Positions 1-13,070 of a DNA stretch of 64,000 nt are shown here, in pieces. Every line of letters begins with the position of its first letter. The first letter of the stretch is position 1. Source of the stretch: Druceiella hillmani (Eukaryota > Arthropoda > Insecta > Lepidoptera > Hepialidae). The notes below the pieces were generated by a model, which saw only the letters and a list, made by a program, of their open reading frames with translations, did not search any database and was not told where the DNA came from. The translations under genes were made by a program, and so were the position numbers. The stretch covers positions 13,237,001 to 13,301,000 of the forward strand of contig JAYKKI010000063.1 of NCBI GenBank assembly GCA_039881145.1, in the 5' to 3' direction.

Positions 1-607
1 TGATCCCTATATTTTTCTAAAAACTCCATCCAAATCGCGTCAGTAGTTCTTATGTGATGTGTATATAAGTAAACGAAGACAAACAAAAATTTCAAAAATT
101 GTCTTATTGTATTCATACCCTCAATGTAAAGTTTACAGTTTTATTATATGTTATATATATATATAATAAAATTGATATGTTATATATATATAGTAAAACT
201 TTCAGTAATTAATGAATATTTACTGAAAGTTTTACTTATACTTTTAAGTAAAACTTTCAGTAAATATTCATTAATTAATTCTGTATGTAATCAACAACAT
301 ATTAAAAAAAAATTCCTTATTGCAGAAATAATTCCTTAATCATACGCTTCATCAGTTTTATTATATGTGCCTGTAGAGTCATATAAACATCTTATATGGC
401 TAGCTTTATATATGTGTGTGTTTTTCATGATATTAAATGTGAAAAGGTTATTGAATTTAAGCAACAGAACAGAACTCAGTGTCAGTCACTAATTCTCACT
501 TTTTTCTAAATAATTGGAAAATAACTGATGAAAAACTTTCTGACAATAACAGCAGTACAGACGTACATAATTGAATATACACATTAAACGAGAAAATATA
601 AACTCAC
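1..607 (-). other. Ino80 intron 2, partial, with nested hairpin
   Basis: Sequence downstream of the Ino80 exon 2 donor on the minus strand. I looked for the next conserved Ino80 segment (the YYSAG-type motif after the second exon) and did not find it, so exon 3 lies off the window. The stretch is AT-rich and holds a nested palindrome at 193-275. The first ~50 bases resemble the tail of a dispersed transposon but are too short to classify. Confidence 0.6.
208..275. repeat. Fold-back hairpin, 30-bp arms
   Basis: Arms 208-237 and 246-275 are perfect reverse complements separated by 8 bases. The left arm overlaps a smaller palindrome beginning at 193 (AGTAAAACTTTCAGTAA), so the same 15-base word occurs three times in alternating orientation. 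It lies inside the Ino80 intron. It could be a degenerate MITE or a structured intronic RNA; the sequence alone does not decide. Confidence 0.7.
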
Positions 608-822
608 ATCAGGGTTCCCATAATACTTCGATGCGTAGCTTTTATGTAAAACATGTTCCTTCAACATTGACTTTATATATTTATCTTTGGCAGCTGGGCT
701 ATCTTCATTCTCGTCACTGGAGTCCGAACTCCCGCTAGAAGAAAGAAGCGTTCGCCTTAACCATTCTCTTTCCTGGCCAACCGAGCTGAAATTGAACAGT
801 CTTAGACGGTCGCTACGCCTTT
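608..822 (-). CDS. Ino80: Ino80 chromatin-remodelling ATPase, exon 2
   Basis: Second coding exon of the Swi2/Snf2-family ATPase subunit of the INO80 nucleosome-remodelling complex, which acts in the nucleus in transcription and repair. It is bounded by acceptor TTTATTTCAG (minus strand, ending at 823) and donor GTGAGT (607-602). With the one base left by exon 1 it encodes residues 80-151 with no stop and ends in phase 0. The peptide has the Ino80 N-terminal signature: a LRLFNFS segment followed by EREWLRRTLLSS, then an acidic Ser/Asp/Glu run, then a KSMLKEHVLHKSYASKYY segment, matching the order LYNFSK, KWLKSILLS, acidic run and HK..YKKLHQNKYSK in vertebrate INO80. The DBINO, helicase and insertion domains would be encoded off the left end. 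Splice phase continuity with exon 1 is strong support. Confidence 0.9.
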
Positions 823-2433
823 CTGAAATAAAGAATAGATTTGCTTTGCTTATACAAAGTATAAAAATACTTAATTGAAAAATGTTTAAATATGGTAAAT
901 AAAAAATGGTAAATATTTTCGTTTCAAATTGATATTTATATTACTCAGATATTTATATATATTATTCCCCTAAAAAACTCATAATTGTTTCCCCTCAAAG
1001 CTTTTTCCAATTTCAATTTTATATCTTAACACATTCATGTGGAGATATAAAATGAAGTGAGAATTCTGTTTCCCAAAGCGAATGTGTTTATATAAGACGA
1101 CTGTCCTATAATATAATTAATTGCAGAAACAATTATCAAAGTTTGAAACTAGATACGTCGTCAAAATATTTGTATATCATTAAAATATGGAAAAGTTTTG
1201 CAAAAATTACTCGAAGCAAATTTATTAATGTCCTATATTTATATAGATGCAAGCACCAGAATAGTCTTCATTTACTCCTAACATTTAAATTGCTAAATAT
1301 AGAAACGGTCATCACTAGAAAGCAAGCATATAAATCAAAGTATGAAGGAGATAGAGGTAAATCATTTGAGCTGAAGAGAGAAATAGAAAACATAGCCATC
1401 ATAGAGCAGATAGTCGTAGCTGAGAATAATAGAACATTATTATTATTCAATCTCTATAGTTCAGAAACTACAAAACTTTTAATTTTTTACCCGTGGCAAA
1501 CTTGTCACATTGATACGGTATCTAAATAATACAAATACCCTGCTGTTTTGGTGAAAATGTTTTTAGTATGTAGTTAAAGTGACTACTTGAAACAATTTAT
1601 AAGTATAAAATCATATTTTCACGAGTAGTTAAAATATTTTATCAGTCAGAATATGCCTCATGCAGTAAAGGTATTGTAAAACAATGTATTATTATTATTA
1701 TTGTATTGATAATGTCTATAATATGTGATATTTCATAACAGATTACAATGAAATGTTATTCAATCATTTGTATACTTGACATTCTCTTGGCCATTTACAA
1801 TAGCTTAATATTACTACAAACCAGAATGACGTGTACATGTCCAACAGCCTAAACTGATAACAAGTTGAAACCACAAAAAAAATGATTACCTGTTAGGAAT
1901 GCGCTTCAAATTTAATATTATAATGTTTTATATTTTATTAATCATCAATAGGACTCCAGGGCAATTATATAGAAATATATATACAGAGTCTTAAGAAATG
2001 TATTGTTATGGTCAAGTCTCTATAGAAAGATAAAAATAATGAGATTCATTCAGATAGCATTTTAAAATAAAGGTCAGGGAGATGGCACATTTATATTGTG
2101 AACGCCTGATAAAAACATGTGTGCGAGAAGTTGGAAAAGAAATGTGAAAGTAAATAAAATAATGAATATTGAGTGATATATATTTTAATATTTAAAAATG
2201 AAACTATATTAGACTTCTTGTGTTTACAGACATTCAGCTAATGTGTGTATTTTAATGTCCTCTTGATTGAAGGTGTAATTTTTTTATTAACAAGATTATA
2301 TAAATGATACCCTAGGGCCAACCATCTGAATGGATTACATATAACCTCAAATATCTACATATTCATACAGTGTTAGTGTAACCTAGAATACTATTGTTTT
2401 TGTTTTAATAGACATTATTTTGTTAATTTCTAC
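823..2433 (-). other. Ino80: Ino80 intron 1 (1,611 bp)
   Basis: AT-rich intron between the two coding exons, with GT at its donor (2433-2432) and AG at its acceptor (824-823). The open frames inside it (for example plus-strand 1143-1529) have no recognisable domain and read like intronic AT-rich sequence. No other feature was supported. Confidence 0.85.
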
Positions 2434-2671
2434 CTTCTCTAGTCGTAACGACTCCATGCACGAGTCGATCTCCTTTAGACATTTCGTTTTCGGTGGATTT
2501 TCCGTCAGAATCACTGGCACTATCACTTCCATCGTCATGATTGAGTTCCTTCTCCATATGATAAATAAAAGGTCGTATGTCTAAGGCGGCTTCCAAACGC
2601 TGGATATGAAGAGGGCGGGCCACTTCATTCCTTTTTAGCGCTCCCTGAGTCACCGCTGGCTTTTCAGCCAT
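2434..2671 (-). CDS. Ino80: Ino80 chromatin-remodelling ATPase, first coding exon
   Basis: Contains the start codon (2671-2669) of the INO80 complex ATPase. The ATG sits in a good animal initiation context (AACCATGG). The exon encodes 79 residues plus one base and ends at a good donor, AAG|GTAGAA. Residues about 18-36, ARPLHIQRLEAALDIRPFI, align with the N-terminal helix of vertebrate INO80 (AKPLYLQYLERALRLDHFL). This is followed by a low-complexity Asp/Ser stretch at about residues 46-56, also typical. The frame would run three further codons to a stop without splicing, but splicing to 822 restores a long conserved frame in the same phase. Gene orientation is right to left, so the promoter should lie to the right. 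Identification is from remembered family sequence, not a database search. Confidence 0.92.
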
Positions 2672-3200
2672 GGTTCGCTGGAAATATACGAAAGAACAAA
2701 ATAAAGTCTCGCAATGAACGTTGTATGAACGACATTGATATAGGTTATATTACATTCGAAACCATTTGAAAAGAAACAAAAACGTCACGACTATTAAATA
2801 AATGCACTATCACATCAGTTCCCACACAAAAAAGTGTATTATTTTCAAAATACAATCTCATAACTCTAACACAAATCGAAAGTTGACTTACGTCAAATTC
2901 AATATCTTTCTTTATACTATCACATCAGTTATTTGACGCAGAATAATAAGATATCTGCAAAATGGCGAACATAAAATATCGACAATTTGCTGTCAGTGTC
3001 GCCGTGCCCATAGCTCACATAACTACTCATTTCGTATTTGAGCTTGAAAAAACACGAACCCGCCATCATTGAAGGAATCTTGACTACGATTTTGAAATGT
3101 TTTGACGGTCTACTATTGGTCAATGGAAACATCTGTCAAAATCTAACCAATGAAGATCACTTTTGAAACATTTTCAGAACTCTTGATTAGCACTTAAAAT
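2672..3200 (-). promoter_or_regulatory. Probable Ino80 5' UTR and promoter region
   Basis: Immediately upstream of the Ino80 start codon. The stretch is less AT-rich than its surroundings and contains an AAAATGGCG word (2959-2967 region), a type of motif often seen near broadly expressed promoters. A 15-base word, ACTATCACATCAGTT, occurs twice (about 2806 and 2917). No TATA box was recognised, and no upstream non-coding exon could be defined. A minus-strand open frame at 2929-3132 has no recognisable domain and is not called as a gene. Confidence 0.35.
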
Positions 3201-4559
3201 AACAAAGCATCATAGACAACATTCGTGTTTTGTTTTTAAATTGTCCAAGAGAATCAAATGTCATTACTTTCAACAAATTCAATTGACTTAAATAATAGTA
3301 AGTGTTCAGATATATTATAACTTCATTGTCATTTGTAGACTAGACACTATAATAAGATTTTTTAAACATATTCCAACTCTTATTTTTATTATTACGGATA
3401 TAACAACGCATAGGTATGAATTATACTGATAACATATTTGTAATATTTAATTACTTTAGATACAGCATAAAAGTCAGTAAATAAAAAAAATTTGCGAGTA
3501 AATATTTACTGCTTTTAATAAATATAAGTAGGTATCTTAAACTGTATTACAATACAAACCTCTTACCTTACTTATTAATCATGATACTTCTGCCTTTACT
3601 AGTACTTAAATAGAATAGAAACTAAAGGCTGACTTAATATACTTTAAATTAAACCTTAGTTGCATTTTATGTTTATTTAAGAAAATTTCTATCGCACAAT
3701 TTTAATTTATGTATATGAAAGGAAGAACAAGAAAGAAATGCTCATTTTTTTAATATAAATAGGGTATACAGCTAAGTATAAAGGTATTATAATATCAAAT
3801 GTTATAGATATAACTAAAGATTCGTTGATATGGATTATTATATTTATAGAATATATTCAAGCGTAAAATAATTTATACCTTGTATTTCATTTTGTTTTGT
3901 TAATATTTTAACTGGTTATAAGTATTAGACTAAGAATCAAAATATTTGGATTTAAGAAAATTTTATTTGAATTAATATATCACTTTATTTATTTACATAG
4001 TGTATTCCCGAAATAAAAATATGTTTAAATTTGATTTAGGTTCGTATATCGAATACAAGATATACAAATAAAAATAATTATATATTAAAATTTATTACAT
4101 TATAAAAAATTAGACGTACTTTATAAAATCCTTCTTCGATTCTCAATGTGTTTCTTGATCATGGCATAGCAAAATTCATAGTGCTATCTATCCATTGGTA
4201 TATGAAACTCTTTTTAAATAACTAATAGGTCCAAAGGTTCACTACGATAAAAAAAACAAACACTATGTTTGAAATTACTAACGATAACGGTTTTGAAAAT
4301 ATCCCATTTTACTATCAGATACAATTTTAATGTGTTCATAAGTTACGACGAACATTTTTTTTAATATAAAAAATAGCATTTCCTATTTTAGTACGTGTCA
4401 TTTTCACGAAAATCAATAAAGACAAATTAAGGATTATATGAAAATGATCGCTCTATTTATGAATTGTGTAATAGTCTGTTGAAACCTTTAAAGAGTTGAA
4501 ATTATGTCGTATAATAAGACGTGCTGTGCCATCTGAAATACAGCTTTACCTGTCATCAT
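3201..4559. other. AT-rich intergenic DNA, nothing recognised
   Basis: No open frame with recognisable domains, no tandem repeat and no splice-supported exon was seen on either strand. Confidence 0.5.
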
Positions 4560-4750
4560 AAGCGCGTGCACTTGTCACCTACGTACACAATATAACTATT
4601 CCCTCTGTACAGACATACATTGTAAACTGGCTGATTGTATCGGCGTACGCACGTCGCATACACCGAACCGATAATTGGCAGCGTGCCACGACAAATCGTC
4701 CGTATCACGACAAGCAGCTCACCAATGCACGTCGCAGAACAATGCCTGTT
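4560..4750. other. GC-richer island, possible conserved non-coding element
   Basis: A ~190-base block rich in ACGT and CGTAC words within otherwise AT-rich DNA. It has no long open frame. It resembles at least five similar isolated GC-richer patches in this window (12.9, 17.8, 28.7, 47.9 and 51.8 kb). A conserved non-coding element, a distal promoter or an old gene-rich insertion are all possible. Confidence 0.25.
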
Positions 4751-5224
4751 GTAATCGTTTAAACAGTTTCACGATTTCGTTCATTTTATGGCTTTTCGAA
4801 ATAAATATATTTAAGACTTGGAGAAAATAAAATATGACTCATAGACTATAGACGAGGTCTGTGACACCGCGGCACCGTATCGAAGCCAATATTGTTTTAA
4901 TTTGTTTACCGCGTCTTCTGAATATATGTATGTGTATAAATTACATGCAATTTAATTATTTTAAAAGTTATTATAAATGAGATCCTGGTATTTATAACGA
5001 TGATTACCTACAAGAGAATATGGGCAATTTAGCAAAAGTGAATTTGTTACTGTTTCTGTTTTTTAATCGTATAATATATATATATAAAAATAGCTTGTTT
5101 AAAAGATCTGAAGGCTTTATTAATGTAATAAATCAGTTGTCAAGTGCATTTTGAAGCAACTCGTTTTTATGAAACAACTAACTTTTCTACTCTCAAATTT
5201 GAGAATAAAGAAGAAACACTTAGA

Positions 5225-5266
5225 GTGAAATAAAAAGAAATATCCTAATATTTCTTTTTATTTCAC
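5225..5266. repeat. Perfect hairpin, 19-bp arms
   Basis: Arms 5225-5243 and 5248-5266 are perfect reverse complements around the four-base loop CCTA. A/T-rich arms make chance formation easier here, but 19 consecutive matches are still notable. A second hairpin of similar size lies 0.2 kb to the right. Confidence 0.75.
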
Positions 5267-5474
5267 GACAATTTAAATTTGGAATATCAAACTTTTTTTC
5301 GTCGAGCCACATTTATTTGCTGTCAGACCGACGTGAGTCACAAACAAATCTGTGGCTACAAATATACCTAATCTGTTCGTGAAATGTTGACTTAAAAAAA
5401 CAAAAAAGTAAACCACACGTATTTCCAAATAAAGTTTTCTAATTAATGTATTTTGTACTTTATTTGTGCGATAA

Positions 5475-5516
5475 AGTATGGTAAAGGAATGTATTTACAC
5501 ATTTCTTTACCATACT
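5475..5516. repeat. Hairpin, ~18-bp arms with one mismatch
   Basis: AGTATGGTAAAGGAATGT and its near-complement ACATTTCTTTACCATACT flank a short loop. It is independent in sequence from the hairpin at 5225-5266. Confidence 0.65.
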
Positions 5517-5969
5517 ATTATAATAGTAGTGGTATTCTGACGAATTGGATATTCTGAGTATAAATTAAGTAGGTAAGAAAAATAAAATATCTGTTACATG
5601 ATGATCTGTTCTGTAGGTTAAGTGTCTTCTATCAAGACCTCCTTGTTAAGTTCAAAAGTAGCTCGGCGCGGGCGAAGTCGCGGGCAACTACCATGAATTG
5701 GTTAAATATTATTTTTAAACGTTATCTAATTTGGACGTACTTTTTAGAGAAACGGACCAATGAATTAACGTACAATGTGCTGAAATTTTGGAACGTAATC
5801 TAATGTCTACATTTTATTGATAGACTATAAAAAAAAAATTAAAATAGACTGTGAATCATATCACATTTTGTTATTAATATGTAGTGGTACTTATAATAAG
5901 TTTTTTTTTCAGTACCTACTTTTTTATTTCGTATTCTTTTTTATTGCCCAAAAGTTTATATCCACTTTT

Positions 5970-6110
5970 TAGTGTTCCTTAAATTGGAATGGAAAAAACG
6001 GAACCCTTACAAGAACACTCAGATTTTCGTCTGTCTGTCTGTTTCTCTTTAGAGGCTTTTTTTACTCAGGAACAGTCAGAGACCTGAACTTGTAATTAAT
6101 ATAAAATATT
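5970..6110 (+). repeat. Remnant of dispersed GGAACCCTT-type repeat
   Basis: The sequence AAACGGAACCCTTACAAG followed by GTCTGTCTGTCTG is the tail of a very common arthropod dispersed repeat. A longer relative is at 22.41-22.76 kb. No coding part is attached. Confidence 0.5.
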
Positions 6111-6777
6111 AAGGTGTATCGCCCCATAGTCCTGTAAATAATGAACAAGCTTCTAACTCAAAGTAATAAAAAGGTATGACTATTCAAATGTTACATACTT
6201 TGATACTTGGTCATCAAAACTACTAAGGGTAGATAGATCCTGTTGACCAAGGATCATGAAATTTAGTAAAAGAAACGTCTCATAGCGTAAGTAACGAAAC
6301 AAATGCGAAAATTATCAATTATAATTCTATGTGGAATTATAAACAAAAATTGTTCATTTTTGTTTTTTCGATTTTCATTTTCTTTATACATTTTCGTTTA
6401 TTTTCATTTTGTATTTGTTAAGTTACTAAGTTTAACAACTTTGATGTAATGGTACAGAACTCTCAGGGTGCGAGTTCTATTCGTTTCTGACAGTCTTTTT
6501 TTGACTTTAAAAAGTGGCAGCTAACATTTTTTTAATAAATACCATTTGATTTCTGGTATACCAACGAAATCGGTACTAATAGGAGACATTGTTGAATGTA
6601 GTAAAATCACGCTTAAATTGGAAAGATTTAATTGCAAATATTCTAATTATATAGCTATATATTAACTAAAACATTGCAAAAACTCCTTTCTTTTTAACAG
6701 AGTGTGCAAAATGTGCATTTTTTTGAAAATCTTATTTGGAAATAATATAATATAAATAATATAAATATATATTAATA

Positions 6778-8021
<1,244 letters not shown>

Positions 8022-8029
8022 AGAGATCA

Positions 8030-8850
8030 TGTGGCTTTTTTTAACAGTTTCGGAATACAAAGTTTTCTTAAGAGATTTATTAAGTCCGACTAGAACTTGC
8101 ACTATAAACGTATCATACCTATTTAGGTATTTATAAAAGTTTAAATACATAGGTGAATATAGTGTTTTTAAGAAATTATTACTAAAGATTGTTAGAAACT
8201 TAAGCCCAATAGTTTCGAAATACAGACTTCTTAAGAGATTTATTAAGTCCGATTAGAACTTGCACTATAAATGTATCATACCTACTTAGGTATTTATAAA
8301 AGTTTAAATACATAGGGGAATATAGTGTTTTTAATAAATGATTACTAAAGATTGTTAAAAACTTAAGCCCAATAGTTTCGAAATACAAAGACTTCTTAAG
8401 ATATTTATTAAGTCCGATTAGAACTTGCACTATAAACGTATCATACGTACTTATGTACTTATAAAACTTTAAATACATAGTAGAATATAATGTTTTTAAG
8501 AAACTATTACTAAAGACTGTTAGAAATTTAATCCCAACAGTTTCCGAATACAAAGACTTCTTAAGAGATTTATTAAGTCCGACTAGAACTTGCACTATAA
8601 ACGTATCATACGTACTTATGTACTAATAAAACTTTAAATGCATAGGAAAATATAGTGTTTTTAAGAAACTAATACTAAAGATTTTTAGAAATTTAATCCC
8701 AATAGTTTCGGTATACAAAGATATCTTAAGATATTTATTAAATCCGACTAGAACTTGCACTATAAACGTATCATACGTACTTATGTACTTATAAAAATTT
8801 AAATATATAGGAGGATGTAGTGTTTTTAAGAAACAGTTAATAAAGATTGT
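8030..8850. repeat. Tandem array, ~165-bp period, about 5 units
   Basis: The word TAAGTCCGA recurs at 8081, 8244, 8409 and 8574, and as TAAATCCGA at 8739, spacings of 163-165 bases. Units differ by scattered substitutions. Because 165 is divisible by three, the minus strand shows long open frames (8200-8595, 8623-8925) with a 55-residue repeat (YDTFIVQVLIGLNK). This is most simply a by-product of the period. The array directly abuts the microsatellite at 6782-8018. Confidence 0.9.
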
Positions 8851-10627
8851 TATTAGTTTCATTGTGTAAATACGTTGCCTACTATATCTTTCACAGGCGT
8901 AATATAGATAAATTTGTTTGCCCATATTTCTTTACTTTATTAATACAAGTAACGAATACCGAAATGATTTTGCCTCGTAATAATTTTTCTTTGTCGAAAT
9001 ATGGTTATCCTGATTCAGATTTTTCAGACTTTTCATTTGAGGTTAAAACGTTAGATGTTTACATTGCAAAATGATTTAGAGATTAATCTGGAAAATGCTT
9101 TAGAGGCTCCGCGTGAAAAGAGTTTTTATCTCCAAGGTACTTTCAAAAACAGGGAGAGGTACTTCTGAAAAAGGGATTTAACTATGGAATCCTTTAAATG
9201 ATGACTATACTTGATGCAATACCTAAATATGTATGTATGTATATGTGAGTACGTACATTCTTATACATTCATAAAATTGAGCGTGTTTAGCTTATGGGAG
9301 TGCCCGTCTTCGTAACTATTTGCTATTTATGATGAAAATAGCTATCTGGATTTATGTGACAACCGGATCGATATTCTCTATGTGCCAACTAGTTAATTAC
9401 CATCTTAGACTTTGGTTTCAAAACACGCCTGCTTTCGTTTGTGTCAAAGCACTGTTATTGAGTGTTAACATCGGTGCAGAATAATGTTGCATGCAAGCGG
9501 AATAATGGTGCCACAAAAATAAGAAAAGGAGGCTAAATCAGATGAAGTTTGGATTTGATAGCAAAAGTTTTGGCATTAGCGCTATTATTTCCGCATTAAT
9601 TCAGTATTTTGTAATGGGCGAATATTAATTATATAGTTATTCATTTAACATCAATTTTACGTTCGTATGTCAACTGTATATATGTATGTCGACTGTATTA
9701 TATTATGATTGCTTTGAAAATATTGGGCGTCAAGAGGCTGTTGCAGATCGGTGTATTAGTGTTTGTCAGTGACGAGCTATCAATGACAATAGACATTACC
9801 TTACTTTACGTTACCTTATAAAAAATATTTAAAATAATGAAATAATTTAATTTTTGTATAACGCGACAACAATTTTTCTGTCCTGCTAGCAAACTCTATT
9901 TGTGAATGACTATTCAAGGATATACTACATCTTTTTAATATTTTCCTTTTAAATATTGAATATATTTGGCGTTAATTTTCTTTTCATTTAAAAATTAAAT
10001 ACAATTAAACGAAAAATCAAAGGGTCTGACGTGATAAGCATAGCGCAACGTTTAAAGGAGATAATTTTAAATATTGTATGACTTTGATCTTGAACACTTC
10101 TTAAAATAATTAACAATAGTACGATTATGAAGGTTTTATTTAAAATCCATTTCCCTAGTAAACTGCGACAGACCTGAGTTAAAGGCTTTCTGGGGAATGC
10201 TTGAAAGAATATTATTTTTTTTTGCTTTTTTGTTAAAAGGCAAATATTGAAAATGATAAATTATATTTATCACTTTAATATGACAAATGTCAAAAAATAC
10301 GTTGATATTTATGACTATTTATACAATCATATAAATTACTAAACAAAACTAGTTGCAAAATTTCGAAAAAAATGAAATCTAAAATACCTACTCCGCGTAT
10401 TTAAACTGAACTAGATATGCTGAGAATAGATTTTGTTTGATTATTGAAAGGCTCACAAAACAAGTTAGAGTCACGTAGATGTACAATAAAAAGAACTGAT
10501 TATAACCTAGATTATAATTTTAATTATGCGTGCACAAAATGGTTAGAGTATTCATGTATATATTTAATAACTTGTGTTATTAAATGTGTTGATCAATTAT
10601 TAAAGTTAGTTCTAACTTAGAGTTATA
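8851..10627. other. AT-rich intergenic DNA with one short repeat remnant
   Basis: No supported gene. A 29-base block at about 9953-9982 (contains TATATTTGGCGTTAATTTT) matches the tail of the palindromic hammerhead-bearing element seen complete at 55361-55630. The rest of that element is absent here. Confidence 0.45.
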
Positions 10628-10860
10628 TTATTTTCTACATACTGAACAAAACATTAATTTTGTCGCAGAAAAATTAAAATCAGAATTTTTAATTAATATG
10701 TTTTGTATTTCATTTTTAAATGTTAATAATTTTGGTTCAAAAATGTCCAAGGACGGATGTTGAGAAACAATATCGTTATGTAATCGGCACATTAGAATTA
10801 GGGGTATTATTGTTATAAACTTGTAGTACGAATAATCTCTGTAATGGATTACGGGATCTG
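10628..10860 (-). mobile_element. Possible LINE ORF2 C-terminal remnant
   Basis: The minus-strand translation contains HNDIVSQHPSLDIFEPKL and then TFKNE. This pattern resembles the extreme C-terminus of Jockey/CR1-like reverse transcriptase proteins (a W/R-N-x-LP-x-x-IV....SL..FK motif). It has no RT catalytic motif and is short, so it is weakly supported. Confidence 0.3.
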
Positions 10861-10919
10861 AGCCGAGCGTTGAAGTTGAGTAGACAGAGAGAGAAGATAG
10901 GGACAATCAACATGCGAAT

Positions 10920-11640
10920 GTATGGTTTTATATAAATAATATTTATCAGCGCTTTTTCTCTGTGAAGCTAATTATGACAAATTAAATCTCTGTTGTTGGA
11001 ATTTATAGGATCTATACTCTCATACAAGATGAAGTCAGAATTTATTTGTTTGCACTAATGTGATTTCTTTTTTTTTTAAATAATGTGCTAAGAAACGTTT
11101 TATTTGTTTCTTTAGGTAAAAGGAAGTCAGCTGTGATGATTTTGTCTTAATATAAAAGCGAAGCAGAGAAGATAGTTGGCAAAGGAAAGGCAGCAGCGGA
11201 TGGCCACCGGCGAAGGAGACGCGGTTAGCGACATTTAAATTGACCCCGTTGTTTCTTTAATAGCGTCAGGGCTAATTGTGGAAGTCCCATCAAATGATTG
11301 TGCCTAGAAATTCAATAGAGGTAAACAACGCAAATTTCAATAAGTGTACAATTAATATTTTATTTATAGTGTTGTTAGAAACTGATTGATATAGTAACGG
11401 GCACCAAAAGTTTCTAGATTTGTTTATTTGAAGTGAATTTTATTTGAATTTATATTTAACACTGAAGAAGCAGCATTACAAACGAAAATAGACTGTAATT
11501 CAATCACCTTTAAAATTACAAATTGTAAAATACATTTAAGAACCTTTCAATTATAATTTTCTTTTATTTTCCTTCTAGGGAAATGCAAAAATGTGTCGAA
11601 ATTTAAAATTTGTAAATTTGTGATATTCATGAATTGACAT
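10920..11640. other. Intergenic, with a coding-like GC-richer patch
   Basis: Mostly AT-rich. Around 11160-11310 the sequence is GC-richer. A plus-strand frame reads DPVVSLIASGLIVEVPSNDC before a stop at about 11307. I do not recognise the peptide. It could be a remnant of the same unit as the open frame at 11686-12048. Confidence 0.25.
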
Positions 11641-11685
11641 TGAATTAATTAGAGTAAATTATGTACAGATCCATCTGAGCAATAA

Positions 11686-12048
11686 TCGACGAGTCGAAGT
11701 GAAGTTTTTGCTGAAGTTGCGGAAACTTTGCCAACATCGTCCGAGGCAATGGAAGATTTTCTTGCTGGTCAGCCTAGAGGTGAGGTACAGGAAAACATGT
11801 TGGCCGTGGACACGAATATACCAATACGCAAAAGATGCACCAGCAGCCAGTATTCGGATATCCGGCTCACTTTTAGCCAACGTCAGTTGCTTCAGATGGA
11901 AGAATTAAAAGGAAATTGTATGAGACATGAAATGAAACAGAGACAAAGCAGAGAAGACCATGAAATCCGCAAGGAAATGTTATTAAGTCAAGCTCGAGAA
12001 GCGAAGGCTCGTGCTGAAGTTGCAGAGGGGGAATTGAAAAATAAATGA
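11686..12048 (+). CDS. Coding-like segment, possible Myb/SANT-type protein C-terminus
   Basis: An open frame of about 120 codons runs from just after an in-frame stop at 11683 to a TGA at 12046-12048. It has no convincing ATG near its start, which suggests a terminal exon or a truncated copy. The C-terminal half is strongly charged and helical: QLLQMEELKGNCMRHEMK followed by EDHEIRKEMLLSQAREAKAR. It resembles the coiled C-terminal tails of insect Myb/SANT-like or MADF-type proteins, which occur both as host genes and beside Harbinger transposases. Codon use is less AT-biased than the surroundings. No DNA-binding domain or transposase was found upstream. The family assignment is tentative; that it is (or was) coding is more likely than its function. 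Confidence 0.4.
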   Translation, partial: STSRSEVFAEVAETLPTSSEAMEDFLAGQPRGEVQENMLAVDTNIPIRKRCTSSQYSDIRLTFSQRQLLQMEELKGNCMRHEMKQRQSREDHEIRKEMLLSQAREAKARAEVAEGELKNK

Positions 12049-12404
12049 AATACATTTTTAGACTATTAATTTGTTTACTTATAAATTTTTATTCTATTTT
12101 GTATTTTTAAATACTGTTTTTTTCTTATTTCGTTTTCATTTTTATATACCCTATTTATCTTTTGTACTATTTTTATTTTCATTACTTTTATTTTTATAAA
12201 TTTTTCTGCTCATATTGCGTTTATATAGGTACTATATGCTAGGTACTATAGTTTGGAATTTAAATGCGTAATCTTATCTGCGCGTACGTCGTTACAACTT
12301 TTTTACTGCAATATATTAACTACCTTTCTTTTTTTGCGCAATCGATATTTCCTAGTGGACATAAATATTAAAACAATTACACCATTATTTAGTATGTACT
12401 CACA

Positions 12405-12563
12405 GGAGGATTAGATTATGCAAAAAAAACATTTAAAGGTTTAATGGATGGTGGAGATCCAAGGTTTCTTGAAGAAGATTCCGAAGTATTCTTGTATGTA
12501 TCTAAATTTTTTGTAAAAAGGAATAAAAACGAATTTAGTTTAATGGGAAGTGTACAAGGATGA
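12405..12563 (+). CDS. Exon-like open segment of unknown function
   Basis: After a plausible acceptor (TGTACTCACAG, ending at 12404) the frame reads 51 codons to TGA at 12561-12563. The peptide has FKGLMDGGDPRFLEEDSEV then FLYVSKFFVKRNK, a composition unlike random AT-rich translation. It lies 0.36 kb after the open segment ending at 12048 on the same strand and could belong to the same decayed gene or transposon. I do not recognise the family. A chance frame remains possible. Confidence 0.25.
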   Translation, partial: GGLDYAKKTFKGLMDGGDPRFLEEDSEVFLYVSKFFVKRNKNEFSLMGSVQG

Positions 12564-12879
12564 AACGAAGACAAATATTGGAATGGTAAATAGAACATTT
12601 TACGAAAATTTTTGTGATGGAATTGAAATGAAAGATGAATGTGTGTGTGTGGGGGTCTATTAATTTATTTATCAATGATGCTTACTTTGTCTTTGAAGAG
12701 AGATGTTTTATTTATACAGGTACATGAAGAAAAAAACATAACATTTAATGTTACAAGTTTCCTTTAAAAACGTAAGCAGTTACCTGTTTTAACAATCCTT
12801 TTGGACTAGTTCGCCTTTCGTATTTTTATGCTGACACAGTTCCAAAAATCTTAATAGACAATAAAACTTGCAGTCAATC

Positions 12880-13070
12880 AGTGACGGTTGATTTGCAGGC
12901 GCCAAAAGCGTACATGAGATAATTAAAATACACCCCTAATGGTATGGGAACTTATGGGCCGTGTACACCGTCTGACGTGATTCAGCGTCCGGAATGCAAG
13001 GCGAGTTGTCGGACGTGTATTGGCGCGGTGTTAGGCTGCTGCCAGACGTGTGTGGATTTATCTTGAGAAC
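12880..13070. other. GC-richer island, possible conserved non-coding element
   Basis: A block with many CG dinucleotides (CCGTCTGACGTG, GGACGTGTATTGGCGCG) in AT-rich DNA. It has no long open frame and no repeat structure. It is similar in kind to the patches at 4.6, 17.8, 28.7, 47.9 and 51.8 kb. Confidence 0.25.

Noticed and set aside
1143..1529. 128-codon plus-strand frame inside Ino80 intron 1
   Set aside because: No recognised domain, codons mirror the AT-rich background, and it is antisense to a spliced gene.
8200..8925. 131- and 100-codon frames with a 55-residue repeat
   Set aside because: The period of the DNA array (165) is a multiple of three, so one stop-free unit opens the whole frame; codon content is AT-driven.
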